Shown here one piece after another: positions 18,407 through 26,632 of a stretch of DNA of 64,000 bases (position 1 is the first letter of the stretch; each line of letters opens with the position of its first letter). Source of the stretch: UBA9926 sp018645765 (GTDB lineage: Bacteria > Pseudomonadota > Gammaproteobacteria > Pseudomonadales > Azotimanducaceae); contig CASIBO010000003.1 of the NCBI GenBank assembly GCA_949372755.1, positions 124,001-188,000 on the forward strand. Reading direction: 5' to 3'. The notes under the pieces were generated by a model that had not been told where the DNA came from, ran no database searches, and saw only the letters and a program-made list of their open reading frames with translations. The position numbers and the translations under genes are program-made.

Positions 18407-18963
18407 GCGGCCAAAGTATTTTAATTATTTGCTACATCATGCTGGCGCTATTAGTGCTGCTGAGCCTCAAGCATTCTAGCCTTGCTCGACCGTTCAAGCT
18501 GGGCCTCGTCGTCATCACGAGTGCGTTTTACATGGTCACATGGTTCCATATTTTAGACTTGCTGGGATGGGCAACCCCAGACCCGACGCCAGAAGACTTT
18601 CGAGTGCACTGGATTCACATAGAAGAACCGAACAAGGCTCAAGGCGACCCCGGCATGATTTATTACTGGGTCTCGACCTTGGACGATGCAGACCTCGTGA
18701 GCAGTCCACCCAGAGCCCATCGAATCCCTTGGACGATTGAGGCAGCAGAAGCCGCGCAAGATGCAAAAAATCGCCTGGATGCCGGTGAGCTGCTGAACGG
18801 CCGAATCAGTCACAACGTGCTGGATGGCGAAAAACCAGGGGAGGACGAGCCGCCAGCGGGCGAAGGGCAATCGCCCGAGGGCACTGATAAGGCACGACCC
18901 GCCTTTGAGTTCACAACGGTCGCGCCGCCCACACTGCCCGAAAAAACGGTGCCGATTCAATAA
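18403..18963 (+). CDS. Unknown two-TM membrane protein, third gene of the ExbB-like cassette
   Basis: 186 residues, start overlapping the previous stop by four bases (ATGA). Hydrophobic segments lie at about 4-23 and 33-57. A soluble region follows with a distinctive run: DFRVHWIHIEEPNKAQGDPG, then MIYYWVSTLDD and RAHRIPW, and a helical stretch EAAEAAQDAKNRLDAGELL. The last 40 residues are Pro/Glu/Gly-rich and probably disordered. I do not recognise a named family. Tight coupling to the two channel genes suggests it is part of the same complex. The stop codon falls inside a 15-base tandem repeat. Confidence 0.7.
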   Translation: MSGQSILIICYIMLALLVLLSLKHSSLARPFKLGLVVITSAFYMVTWFHILDLLGWATPDPTPEDFRVHWIHIEEPNKAQGDPGMIYYWVSTLDDADLVSSPPRAHRIPWTIEAAEAAQDAKNRLDAGELLNGRISHNVLDGEKPGEDEPPAGEGQSPEGTDKARPAFEFTTVAPPTLPEKTVPIQ

Positions 18964-19008
18964 GTGCCTGACCAAGGAGCGCCTATTCAAGGACTGCCTA
19001 TCCAACAA
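18949..19008 (+). repeat. Four tandem 15-base units across the end of the cassette
   Basis: Four imperfect units of 15 bases follow one another: GTGCCGATTCAATAA, GTGCCTGACCAAGGA, GCGCCTATTCAAGGA and CTGCCTATCCAACAA. The first contains the TAA stop of the preceding gene. In frame they read VPIQ-stop, VPDQG, APIQG, LPIQQ. They look like replication-slippage products of the last codons of that gene. Confidence 0.75.
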
Positions 19009-19435
19009 AAAAAAATTTCGAACTTCTTGCCACGCTCAACGGGCCTATGCGTGCGCTTAGTTTTGGGCCTTCCCAACCCTTACATCCCGCGACACCCAAC
19101 CAGTCATCGGAAAATAGCCACTAGAGGCGCGCTTTTACAGCCTTCGCGCCTCTCGACGGGCAGGCCGCAGAGTACGGCCACGTGTCCTCGCCGCGCCGAC
19201 TCGGCCAAGCGAGCGACGTCACTGCAGCCCAAGACCTTCCGCGCCACGGTTGCGACGCGCATCGCTGCCGATTCAGGGCTTACAACATTGGCGCCACGGC
19301 TGGGTATACCGGACCAATCTAAAGCACCCATCTTGGCGCGGCAAAACAGGATCTTTCAACGCCACGATCAAGACAGGTCTAGAACACGTCGCCAACCTCA
19401 TCGTTTAGTTGAGATAGACGACGCTCAAGCGCAAT
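19009..19435. other. Intergenic region between convergent genes, about 430 bases
   Basis: It starts with a run of nine A and a TTTCG motif but has no clear hairpin terminator. A plus-strand frame through it is rich in Arg, Ser, Gln and Thr, runs into the opposite gene and is not believable as a protein. I see nothing else. Confidence 0.4.
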
Positions 19436-21658
19436 CTAGTCGCTGCCCGTCAGCCAAGTCATTTGCGGCATCTCTTTCTCACCAGCAGCAACCAATCGAT
19501 CTTCCTCAGCCCGCGCCAAGACATAGTTCATGACATCACCCGATTGATCCCGCGTTAGCACATCGCCAAAACCCGCCATGCCTCTGGCAGAATACAGCCC
19601 GTCAATCACGATCTGATCCCAGATCGCGATGGTCTCATCGTTCACACGTCGCAAGTCTGCAATCGCGCCACCGGATCGAACCAGAAAGCCATGACACACG
19701 GCGCAATTTTCGTTGTAGGCTATTTCACCTCGCGCGATGCTCACGGCATCAATGCCTTTGATATCCCGCTCTGGGATGCTGCGATCTCGGATGGTGGGCG
19801 CAGGCAGAGCAGCCTCTCCCCCCACCTTAAAGACTAAGAGCCGGCCTTCATTGCTATAGGTAAGTGACGCGTGCTCTGCCACTGGTGGCAAAGGCTCACC
19901 CCCAAACAAGTCGGCGCCACCCGTGCCGGTCAGCACGGACACGTATTGCACGCCATCGAGCTCAAAGGTGATCGGCGGCGCGAGCATCGACGTGTAGGTA
20001 TTGAATTCCCAAAGCACCTCGCCGGTCGCCTTATCGTAAGCGGTGAACATACCAAGCGCATTACCTTGAAACACCAGGCCGCCCTGGGTGCCCAAAACCC
20101 CACCATTCCAATAATGTGGAATCTCGACCACCCATTGATCTTCACCCGTTAACGGGTCGAAGGCTTTGAGGTATCCCTTAGGCGTCGGTTGTTCCGCGAT
20201 ATTGTCTAAGATAACTTGGGCCAAGCGGCCGAACTCAAGCCCCGTATTCCAGCCCTTGGGCTTGTGTTTATAAACGCCGGTCTCTTTCCATTCGGACGCC
20301 ATATCAAAAAATAACGGGTTGTCTTGCGCGGGAATATAAACCAGTCCCGCCGCTTCATCGACCGACATCGCTTGCCAGTTGTGCGCCCCCAAGGGGCCCG
20401 GCAGGACCCATTTGCCCTTTTCACTGTAGTCAAGATCTGGGTTTTCAACAGGCCGCCCGGTTTCCAGGTCAACATGCGTTGCCCAGGTCACCGTCGCATA
20501 CGGGTTCGCTGCGAGTAATTCCCCGTCCGAGCGGTCTAAGACGTAGAAAAAGCCATTTTTAGGCGCCTGCAGTAACACTTTGCGCGGTTCGCCCTCAATC
20601 TCAAGCTCCGCCAAGGCCATATCCTGAACCGCCGTATAATCCCAATTGTCGCCCGGAGTCGTTTGGTAATACCAATTCATCTCGCCGGTGTCGGCATCCA
20701 ACGCCACAATCGAGGATAGGAATAAGTTATCCCCGCCCCCCGGCGATCGGATCACGCGCGTCCAGGGTGAGCCATTGCCAACGCCAATATATAACTGGTT
20801 AAAGTCCGGATCATAAACAATCGAGTTCCAAACGGTGCCGCCACCGCCGATCTTCCACCATTCCCCGCCTTTCCAGGTCTCGGCCGCCATCTCCATTTCG
20901 GGGCTCTCAAACGGCAGGTTGGGATCGCCCGGCACCGTGTAGAACCGCCAGACTTGTTCCCCTGAGCCCGCATCATAGGCCGTCACATAACCTCTGACGC
21001 CGTACTCAGCGCCGCCATTACCGATATAAACCTTGCCATTGGCAACTCGAGGCGCCCCGGTGATCGTATAGGGCTTATCGCGGTCCACTAACGTATCGAT
21101 CTTCCAGATTTCGGCGCCCGTACCCGCATCCAGCGCGATCAGGTGACCATCCAGGCTGCCAACGTAAACGCGGCCTTCATAAACCGCAACACCCCGGTTC
21201 ACCACATCACAGCAAGCCCAACGCGCCCACTCGCCTGGCACTTTGGGGTCATAGGACCATAGGGTTTCGCCGGTTCTGGCATCAACCGCATAAACACGGC
21301 TCCAAGAGGTCGTGAAAAACATAATGCCGTCAACGACAATCGGGGTCGCTTCCAACGCGCGATTGGTGCCCATATCTTTGAACCAAGCCAGTCCAAGGTC
21401 ACTCACGGTTTCTCGATTGATCTGCGTCAAGGGTGAAAAGCGGGTCTCGCCATAGTTCCGACCAAAGGACAGCCAATTGCCGGGCTCCGCATCGGCTGCA
21501 ATAATTCTGGCGTCATCAATCAAACCAACGCTCGGCTCTGGCACGGACATCTCGGGCGTGGTGCTCGAGGCATCAGGGCTCGGCCCAACGTCGTTCGATA
21601 AGAAGTAGATCGCAGCGCCGATCACCGCAATGCCGATAACTAAAAGACCTTTATTCAC
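19436..21658 (-). CDS. PQQ-dependent alcohol dehydrogenase with C-terminal cytochrome c (quinohemoprotein)
   Basis: 740 residues. An N-terminal hydrophobic segment (1-20) exports or anchors it in the periplasm. An eight-bladed PQQ propeller follows, with the vicinal disulfide Cys149-Cys150 (WACCD) and the catalytic-region motif DNWDY (Asp340). Residue 342 is Thr, not the extra Asp of lanthanide-dependent XoxF-type enzymes, so calcium is expected. A cytochrome c domain with NCAVCH (heme Cys652, Cys655, His656) and a candidate Met ligand in RGMAGFG completes a type II quinohemoprotein. The family oxidises primary alcohols to aldehydes. It is a plausible partner for the alcohols CYP153 would make, but the genes are 13 kb apart. 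PQQ synthesis genes are not in this window. Confidence 0.93.
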   Translation of the reverse strand: MNKGLLVIGIAVIGAAIYFLSNDVGPSPDASSTTPEMSVPEPSVGLIDDARIIAADAEPGNWLSFGRNYGETRFSPLTQINRETVSDLGLAWFKDMGTNRALEATPIVVDGIMFFTTSWSRVYAVDARTGETLWSYDPKVPGEWARWACCDVVNRGVAVYEGRVYVGSLDGHLIALDAGTGAEIWKIDTLVDRDKPYTITGAPRVANGKVYIGNGGAEYGVRGYVTAYDAGSGEQVWRFYTVPGDPNLPFESPEMEMAAETWKGGEWWKIGGGGTVWNSIVYDPDFNQLYIGVGNGSPWTRVIRSPGGGDNLFLSSIVALDADTGEMNWYYQTTPGDNWDYTAVQDMALAELEIEGEPRKVLLQAPKNGFFYVLDRSDGELLAANPYATVTWATHVDLETGRPVENPDLDYSEKGKWVLPGPLGAHNWQAMSVDEAAGLVYIPAQDNPLFFDMASEWKETGVYKHKPKGWNTGLEFGRLAQVILDNIAEQPTPKGYLKAFDPLTGEDQWVVEIPHYWNGGVLGTQGGLVFQGNALGMFTAYDKATGEVLWEFNTYTSMLAPPITFELDGVQYVSVLTGTGGADLFGGEPLPPVAEHASLTYSNEGRLLVFKVGGEAALPAPTIRDRSIPERDIKGIDAVSIARGEIAYNENCAVCHGFLVRSGGAIADLRRVNDETIAIWDQIVIDGLYSARGMAGFGDVLTRDQSGDVMNYVLARAEEDRLVAAGEKEMPQMTWLTGSD

Positions 21659-21991
21659 AATCCTTTCTCCTGCTTGACCTCAATCGAGGATAAGGCTTGT
21701 GTTCTGCGATGACAATGGCCATTACCGCCAGAAAACGGGTTTTGGCATGCGTCAGGAACCGCTATTTATTGACGATTGTCGATTGCGCCTGCGCTTTGCT
21801 TTGCAGGACCCATCATGACCTGCCAGGGTGTTCGACGGCATTAAACGAATCAGAACGGAAAATGCGCCAACGCATTAGACCTTGGTTGGCTGGCTGGCTG
21901 GCCGCGTACCGAAAACGCATACCGAAAAAGAGTTGACCTGTGAAAGTTGGTCATGTTTGACTCCGCCAACCTTTGGTTGCTAGGACGAACG
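21659..21991. other. Divergent intergenic region, 333 bases
   Basis: It holds the 5' regions of the minus-strand quinohemoprotein gene and the plus-strand CoA transferase gene. A 79-codon plus-strand frame inside it has Cys/Arg-rich, non-conserved composition and is not called. I see no clear promoter elements. Confidence 0.35.
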
Positions 21992-23185
21992 ATGAATCCT
22001 TTATCTGGCCTCACAGCACTCGACTTTGGCCAAGTCTATAATGGTCCTTATTGCGGCTTTTTAATGGCCCAGGCCGGCGCGAACGTTATAAAGGTTGAAT
22101 CATTGCAGGGCGAGACACTGCGCTCGAGCAACCCCAAAGCGTCCGCGACCTATCCCTTTGCATTGCTGAACGGCAATAAAAAGAGCCTCGCGATCAACAT
22201 TAAATCAGAACATGGCCAAGCGCTCATACAACAACTTGCTCAAAAGGTTGATGTGATCTCTGAAAATTTTGCACCAGGCACGATGAGCAAATATGGGATC
22301 GGTGGGCCGGCGCTGACCGCGCTAAACCCTCGATTAATTTACGCCTCCAGCACTGGCTACGGCAATGCCGACGGACCCTACCGAGACTACTTGGGCATGG
22401 ACATCACGCTCCAGGCCATCAGCGGTGTCATGAGTGTCACCGGCGAAGAAGGCGGCCCGCCACTCAAAACCGCTGCCGCGTTTGCCGACTTTATCGCGGG
22501 GACCCATCTTTATGCGGCAATTGTGACCGCCCTTTTTCGCCGAGGAACAACCGGTCAAGGCGCGATCGTCGATATCTCCATGCAGGATTGTGTGTTCCCC
22601 ACGCTTGCCACCACCATCGGAAGTTTCTATGCCCAAGGCAAGCAAATGCCTCGAGCCGGCAACCGTCATACGGGCAATACCCTTGCGCCTTACAACACCT
22701 ACGTCGCCAGTGATGGCTATATCGCCATCATTTGCATTCGGGAGGGTCATTTTAAGAAGCTTTGCCAAGCGATGGACCGTCCTGAACTCGCAGAGGACCC
22801 AAGGTTCCATAACTTTGCAGCGCGATGTCAGAATGTCACTGAGCTTGATGCTGAAATTACGCGCTGGAGTGCGCCTAAATCCCGTCAAACCTTGCTCGCC
22901 TTAACCCAAGCCCACGGTGTCATCTGCGCCCCAGTGAATCATTTATCCGAAGTTGTAAATGACCCACACATGACCGCTCGCGGCACCCTGCACCAAAGAC
23001 ACCATGAGACGCTGGGCATGATTGCCCAAATGCAGACACCGTTGCGGCTTTCAGGAGATACGCCGCCCGCTCTGACCAGCACCGCAGCGCTCGGGGCTGA
23101 CTCAAGCGAGGTATTGCACGATTTACTTGGGCTCTCCCAGGCAGATATGGCGACCCTCGTTGAGCAGGGCGCCATCGCACTATGA
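21992..23185 (+). CDS. CaiB/BaiF (family III) CoA transferase
   Basis: 397 residues from ATG 21992, with AGGA six bases upstream; a longer frame to 21947 lacks this. Class III motifs: LTALDFGQVYNGPYCGFLMAQAGANVIKVE at the start (split CoA site), ENFAPGTMSKYGIG, and the catalytic Asp in AAFADFIAGTHLY (about 166). The family moves CoA between carboxylic acids, as in carnitine, formate/oxalate, bile acid or 2-methylacyl-CoA metabolism. The acyl group is unknown. It converges with the acyl-CoA dehydrogenase gene. Confidence 0.9.
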   Translation: MNPLSGLTALDFGQVYNGPYCGFLMAQAGANVIKVESLQGETLRSSNPKASATYPFALLNGNKKSLAINIKSEHGQALIQQLAQKVDVISENFAPGTMSKYGIGGPALTALNPRLIYASSTGYGNADGPYRDYLGMDITLQAISGVMSVTGEEGGPPLKTAAAFADFIAGTHLYAAIVTALFRRGTTGQGAIVDISMQDCVFPTLATTIGSFYAQGKQMPRAGNRHTGNTLAPYNTYVASDGYIAIICIREGHFKKLCQAMDRPELAEDPRFHNFAARCQNVTELDAEITRWSAPKSRQTLLALTQAHGVICAPVNHLSEVVNDPHMTARGTLHQRHHETLGMIAQMQTPLRLSGDTPPALTSTAALGADSSEVLHDLLGLSQADMATLVEQGAIAL

Positions 23186-23242
23186 GTGCCTTCGCGCCCA
23201 ATTAGCGGTCATTGAGCGCGAGTCGGCAACGCGCCTTAGAAA

Positions 23243-24421
23243 TTAATCCGGTAGGCCCAAGACCCGTTTAGCGATAATGTTCATCTGAACTTCGTTGGTG
23301 CCACCGTAGATCGTAACCGCGCGATCGCGCAGCCAACCCCGGGTTGCCTCCAGCTCGTCTTGATTAAATCCTTCGCCTTCCCAGCCGACACCCGCCAAAC
23401 CCCGTAACTCAGACTTCAAGGCGGACGCTTCTTTGGCGATCGTTGACCCAACCAGTTTAAAGATTGAGGTTGTAGCGCCCGGCGCGCGACCCGATTTGGC
23501 TTCCGCCATAACGCGCTGCACGGTCAGCTGCATCGATTTTTCTAACATTACCTGCTTGGTGATCTTTTCGCGCGCTTCTAGGTCGCTAATGCGGGCCCCA
23601 GTTTGGCCCAAATATTCGACGCCAATCTGAGCGTAAGGGTTCAGCGTTTTGACGGACTTTTTCCGTCTTGGCGCCGGCGCTGCTGATCGTTCGTACTGCA
23701 GCAACCGCTTACCCACGGTCCAACCTTTATTGAGCTCACCGATCAAATTTGAGCGCAACGCAATGGCGTTATCAAAAAATGTCTCACAGAAAGGAGACGA
23801 CCCAGAGATCAGCGGAATCGGTTTGACCGTGACACCGGCTTGATGCATGTCTAACAAGACAAAACTAATGCCATCGTGCTTCGAGGCATTGGGGTCCGTT
23901 CGCACCAAAGCAAACATCCAATCGGCGTGATCGGCTCCGGATGTCCAAATCTTTTGGCCATTAATGACGAAATGATCACCCTCCATCACAGCTTTCGTTT
24001 GCAAACTAGCAAGGTCTGAACCGGACCCGGGTTCACTGTAACCCTGACACCAACGCACTTCGCCAGAGGCTATTTTGGGTAGGTGCTGCTGCTTCTGCTC
24101 CTCGGTCCCAAACTCCATCAAGGTTGGACCAATCATGGCGAGCCCCATCCCCGTTTCCGGCGGTAAGGCTTTAATCGCGGCCATTTCCTCTTGAAAAACT
24201 CGGTACTCCTCGCCCGTCATTTCGGCGCCACCGTAAACTTTTGGCCATAAAGGTGCAGTCCAACCCCGTGCTGAGCAGGCGTCTCGCCAGGCCCGTGCCT
24301 CATCGGTGTCGTAGATTTCAAAGGCATCCTCAAAGTGAACCGGTCGGTCTCGCATGCTCATAGGACAGTTGGCGCCAAGCCAGGCTCTGGTTTCTTCTCT
24401 AAACGCGTCTATCGTCATCAC
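23243..24421 (-). CDS. Acyl-CoA dehydrogenase
   Basis: 392 residues from ATG-ATG at 24421, preceded by GGAAGAG. FAD/acyl motifs: WCQGYSEPGSGSDLASL and KIWTSGADHADWMFALVRT in the middle domain, and the C-terminal IYGGTNEVQMNIIAKRVLGLPD. Gly stands where short/medium-chain enzymes have the catalytic Glu (IYEGT). Many FadE-type enzymes, including those for branched and steroid side-chain substrates, place the base elsewhere, so this does not imply inactivity. The family introduces the trans-2 double bond in beta-oxidation and passes electrons to ETF. Length is normal. Confidence 0.92.
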   Translation of the reverse strand: MMTIDAFREETRAWLGANCPMSMRDRPVHFEDAFEIYDTDEARAWRDACSARGWTAPLWPKVYGGAEMTGEEYRVFQEEMAAIKALPPETGMGLAMIGPTLMEFGTEEQKQQHLPKIASGEVRWCQGYSEPGSGSDLASLQTKAVMEGDHFVINGQKIWTSGADHADWMFALVRTDPNASKHDGISFVLLDMHQAGVTVKPIPLISGSSPFCETFFDNAIALRSNLIGELNKGWTVGKRLLQYERSAAPAPRRKKSVKTLNPYAQIGVEYLGQTGARISDLEAREKITKQVMLEKSMQLTVQRVMAEAKSGRAPGATTSIFKLVGSTIAKEASALKSELRGLAGVGWEGEGFNQDELEATRGWLRDRAVTIYGGTNEVQMNIIAKRVLGLPD

Positions 24422-24969
24422 TCTTCCTTTCGTTACTCATTCAAAATCTGCTTTAGTGCCGCAGGTCGTGCAGATCGCCGTGGCGGTTATCAGCGTCTCG
24501 TTCGCCTCGTCCGCCTCTGCTGCGTGTCCTGCCAACCAACGTTCCTTTCATCTCAAGGGAAACCCTCCCTTGCAGCCAATTCTTTGTTAAAACGGATTCG
24601 CGTGGCTTCATCCCGCGGTGTCCCACCAACGCCACTGCCGAGTCCATTTTTTCTGAGTCTGCCCTGCCTCGCGCATCCAAACCGACGACCTCTTTTTACC
24701 ACATTAGGTCGGGCCAGCATACTGTGTCGCGCTCGCCGGCCGGCTCTGAAAAAGCGCTTCGTACATAAGCTCTAAATTTTGAACTCACAATTACGCCTAC
24801 GACAATTATGAGAAAATCGATCTATGCGGGGCGCCGCCTTTGGCCAACTCGACCAGCACAAGCAGGCTCTCAATCATGATCGTTTCCTGCAAACACTTGA
24901 CCCCACGCACTTGATTTCGTTTTGCGCGTCCTGACACCGCGCCTTCAAAGCATCCGCAAGAGGGCTTGG
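24422..24969. other. Intergenic region, 548 bases, no supportable gene
   Basis: Several frames are open but have Arg/Ser/Pro-rich or mutually overlapping composition. A 36-residue plus-strand frame at 24824-24934 (MRGAAFGQLDQHKQALNHD...) looks protein-like but is too short to assign; it may be a remnant. The upstream signals of the acyl-CoA dehydrogenase lie at the left end. Confidence 0.35.
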
Positions 24970-26529
24970 TTATCGCAGCGTTTGCCGCCCCAAGCTGGGC
25001 GCCACAACTTCGCCCTTGGATTCAAAGTACGCAACCAATACCTCTGACACCAACGCCTCAGACGTTGCAACAACATGAGGCGGTAAAAGGTGATAGCCCT
25101 CGCCACCGGTTGCCGTAAAACTCCCCGTTGCCAGCGTATATTCCTTAGCATCAATAACGGGCAAATTATTGATTTTAATCGATATAAGCCGATCTCCTTC
25201 AGGCTTTTCGAGCTCGGCGGTGAGCGTCAAACCTGAATATTGAGGCAATCCATATTCTCGCCGCAGCCCTTTTCTCACCACCTCCTTGAGCACGGCGCCG
25301 GTCAGCCTTACGGTCGATACGCGATCAAGGAAGGGAAAGACATTGCGAATTTGCTCAACCGTTACCGGACCCGAGGCCAGATCTGACCGCAGTGCACCGG
25401 GCGTAATCATACCAATATCCGTTTTTGCATAAGCCCGCAGCGCATCTGCCACCAGGTTGCCAACCACTGATTCCCGGTAATATTTACGAGGTGCATGCCC
25501 CGCCAATGCACCAACGATCGCCGCTAACGCTGGGTGCTCAGACCGAGCCGTTTCGATCAAGTCCAAAACCGCCGCATCACTCGGCAACGCATCGGCATTT
25601 ACGGGTACTAAATCAGAGGATAAAACCGTTAAAGGCTGGCCCGCTTGATACCGCAGGTTTAAGACGCCCAAGTGCATGCCTTGCCCAAAGGTTTCGACAA
25701 TCAAGGTCTGCGTTTTCGGGTGTCGAACCGGTGTTTGCAAGCCGTGATCCGTATGACCCGCCACGATTAAATCAATGCCGTCGACGGCGCCAGCTAAGGC
25801 ATACTCTTCCTCAAAGCCCCGCTGCACCTCGGGGTCTGCTTCCTTATCCGTCTGCATCGGCGCCGTTCTCCCCTGGTGCGTCAGCAGGACCACGACCTCG
25901 GCTTCCTGACGTAGCTTCGGTACCCAATGGGCCGCCACCGTTTCTGGCGCAACAATGCTTAAACCCTGGCGGTGACTCGGCATCATTGTATTGATAAAGG
26001 CATCAACGCCCATAAGCCCAAGCACGGCGACCCGAATACGGCCGACTTCTAAAATGACATAAGCTCGACCGAAGGGAATCTCCGTGCCCTCATAGAAGAT
26101 GTTGGCATTGAGCAGCGGAAACCGCGCGCGTTGACTAACGAACGCTAAGGTCTGCCAGCCATATTCAAACTCGTGGTTACCGACGTTCACGGCGTCGTAT
26201 CCAATGGCGCTGTAGAGGTCAAAGACCAAGCGGCCTTGGGTTGCCTTTGCAAGCGAGCCCGTAAACAGGTCCCCGGCATCCAGCAGAAGTGATTTGGGCG
26301 CTTGCACGCGATACTGCGCAATCAAGCTCGCAAGCTTCGCCAGCCCACCAATGTGCGTCATATCCGAGCGCCAGGTCGCGGGTAACGGCTCATACACACT
26401 TTCGATATCATTGGTGTAGAGGATCTGAAAGGTCTCAGTCCCAGTATCGGCCTCACCGGCCTGAACCGGCATGACAAGCCCTAACAGCAGCAGCAATGTG
26501 CCCGTCAGCCCAAGGACGAGCGCCCCCAC
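24970..26529 (-). CDS. UshA-like 5'-nucleotidase / bifunctional metallophosphoesterase, exported
   Basis: 519 residues from a GTG at 26529 preceded by a G-rich ribosome site. This gives a clean signal peptide (cleavage after PVQA). A frame open to 26712 would add an Arg-rich leader overlapping the BVMO gene and is rejected. The metallophosphatase domain shows ILYTNDIES (Asp41), LDAGDLFTGS (Asp87), GNHEFEYG (Asn118/His119), LLTHQG and AGHTDHG. The 5'-nucleotidase C-terminal domain follows (NLVADALRAY, MITPGALRSDL). Glu43 replaces the usual metal-ligand His of TNDxHG. The family cleaves nucleotides, UDP-sugars or cyclic phosphates in the periplasm; the substrate here is unknown. Confidence 0.87.
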   Translation of the reverse strand: MGALVLGLTGTLLLLLGLVMPVQAGEADTGTETFQILYTNDIESVYEPLPATWRSDMTHIGGLAKLASLIAQYRVQAPKSLLLDAGDLFTGSLAKATQGRLVFDLYSAIGYDAVNVGNHEFEYGWQTLAFVSQRARFPLLNANIFYEGTEIPFGRAYVILEVGRIRVAVLGLMGVDAFINTMMPSHRQGLSIVAPETVAAHWVPKLRQEAEVVVLLTHQGRTAPMQTDKEADPEVQRGFEEEYALAGAVDGIDLIVAGHTDHGLQTPVRHPKTQTLIVETFGQGMHLGVLNLRYQAGQPLTVLSSDLVPVNADALPSDAAVLDLIETARSEHPALAAIVGALAGHAPRKYYRESVVGNLVADALRAYAKTDIGMITPGALRSDLASGPVTVEQIRNVFPFLDRVSTVRLTGAVLKEVVRKGLRREYGLPQYSGLTLTAELEKPEGDRLISIKINNLPVIDAKEYTLATGSFTATGGEGYHLLPPHVVATSEALVSEVLVAYFESKGEVVAPSLGRQTLR

Positions 26530-26632
26530 CGGATGCCACCCCCCAACAATTTCTGAAAACCAGCCAAACCGCCGCCCCCATCGCGGCAGCGCAAGTCGTC
26601 GATCATCCAGCTCAATGCGAAGGCGATCTGGC

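Noticed and set aside
18964..19533. 189-codon plus-strand frame after the ExbB-like cassette
   Set aside because: Begins in the tandem repeat, then becomes Arg/Ser/Gln/Thr-rich and overlaps the end of the PQQ dehydrogenase.
24335..24775. 146-codon plus-strand frame
   Set aside because: Overlaps the acyl-CoA dehydrogenase start on the opposite strand and has no recognisable features.
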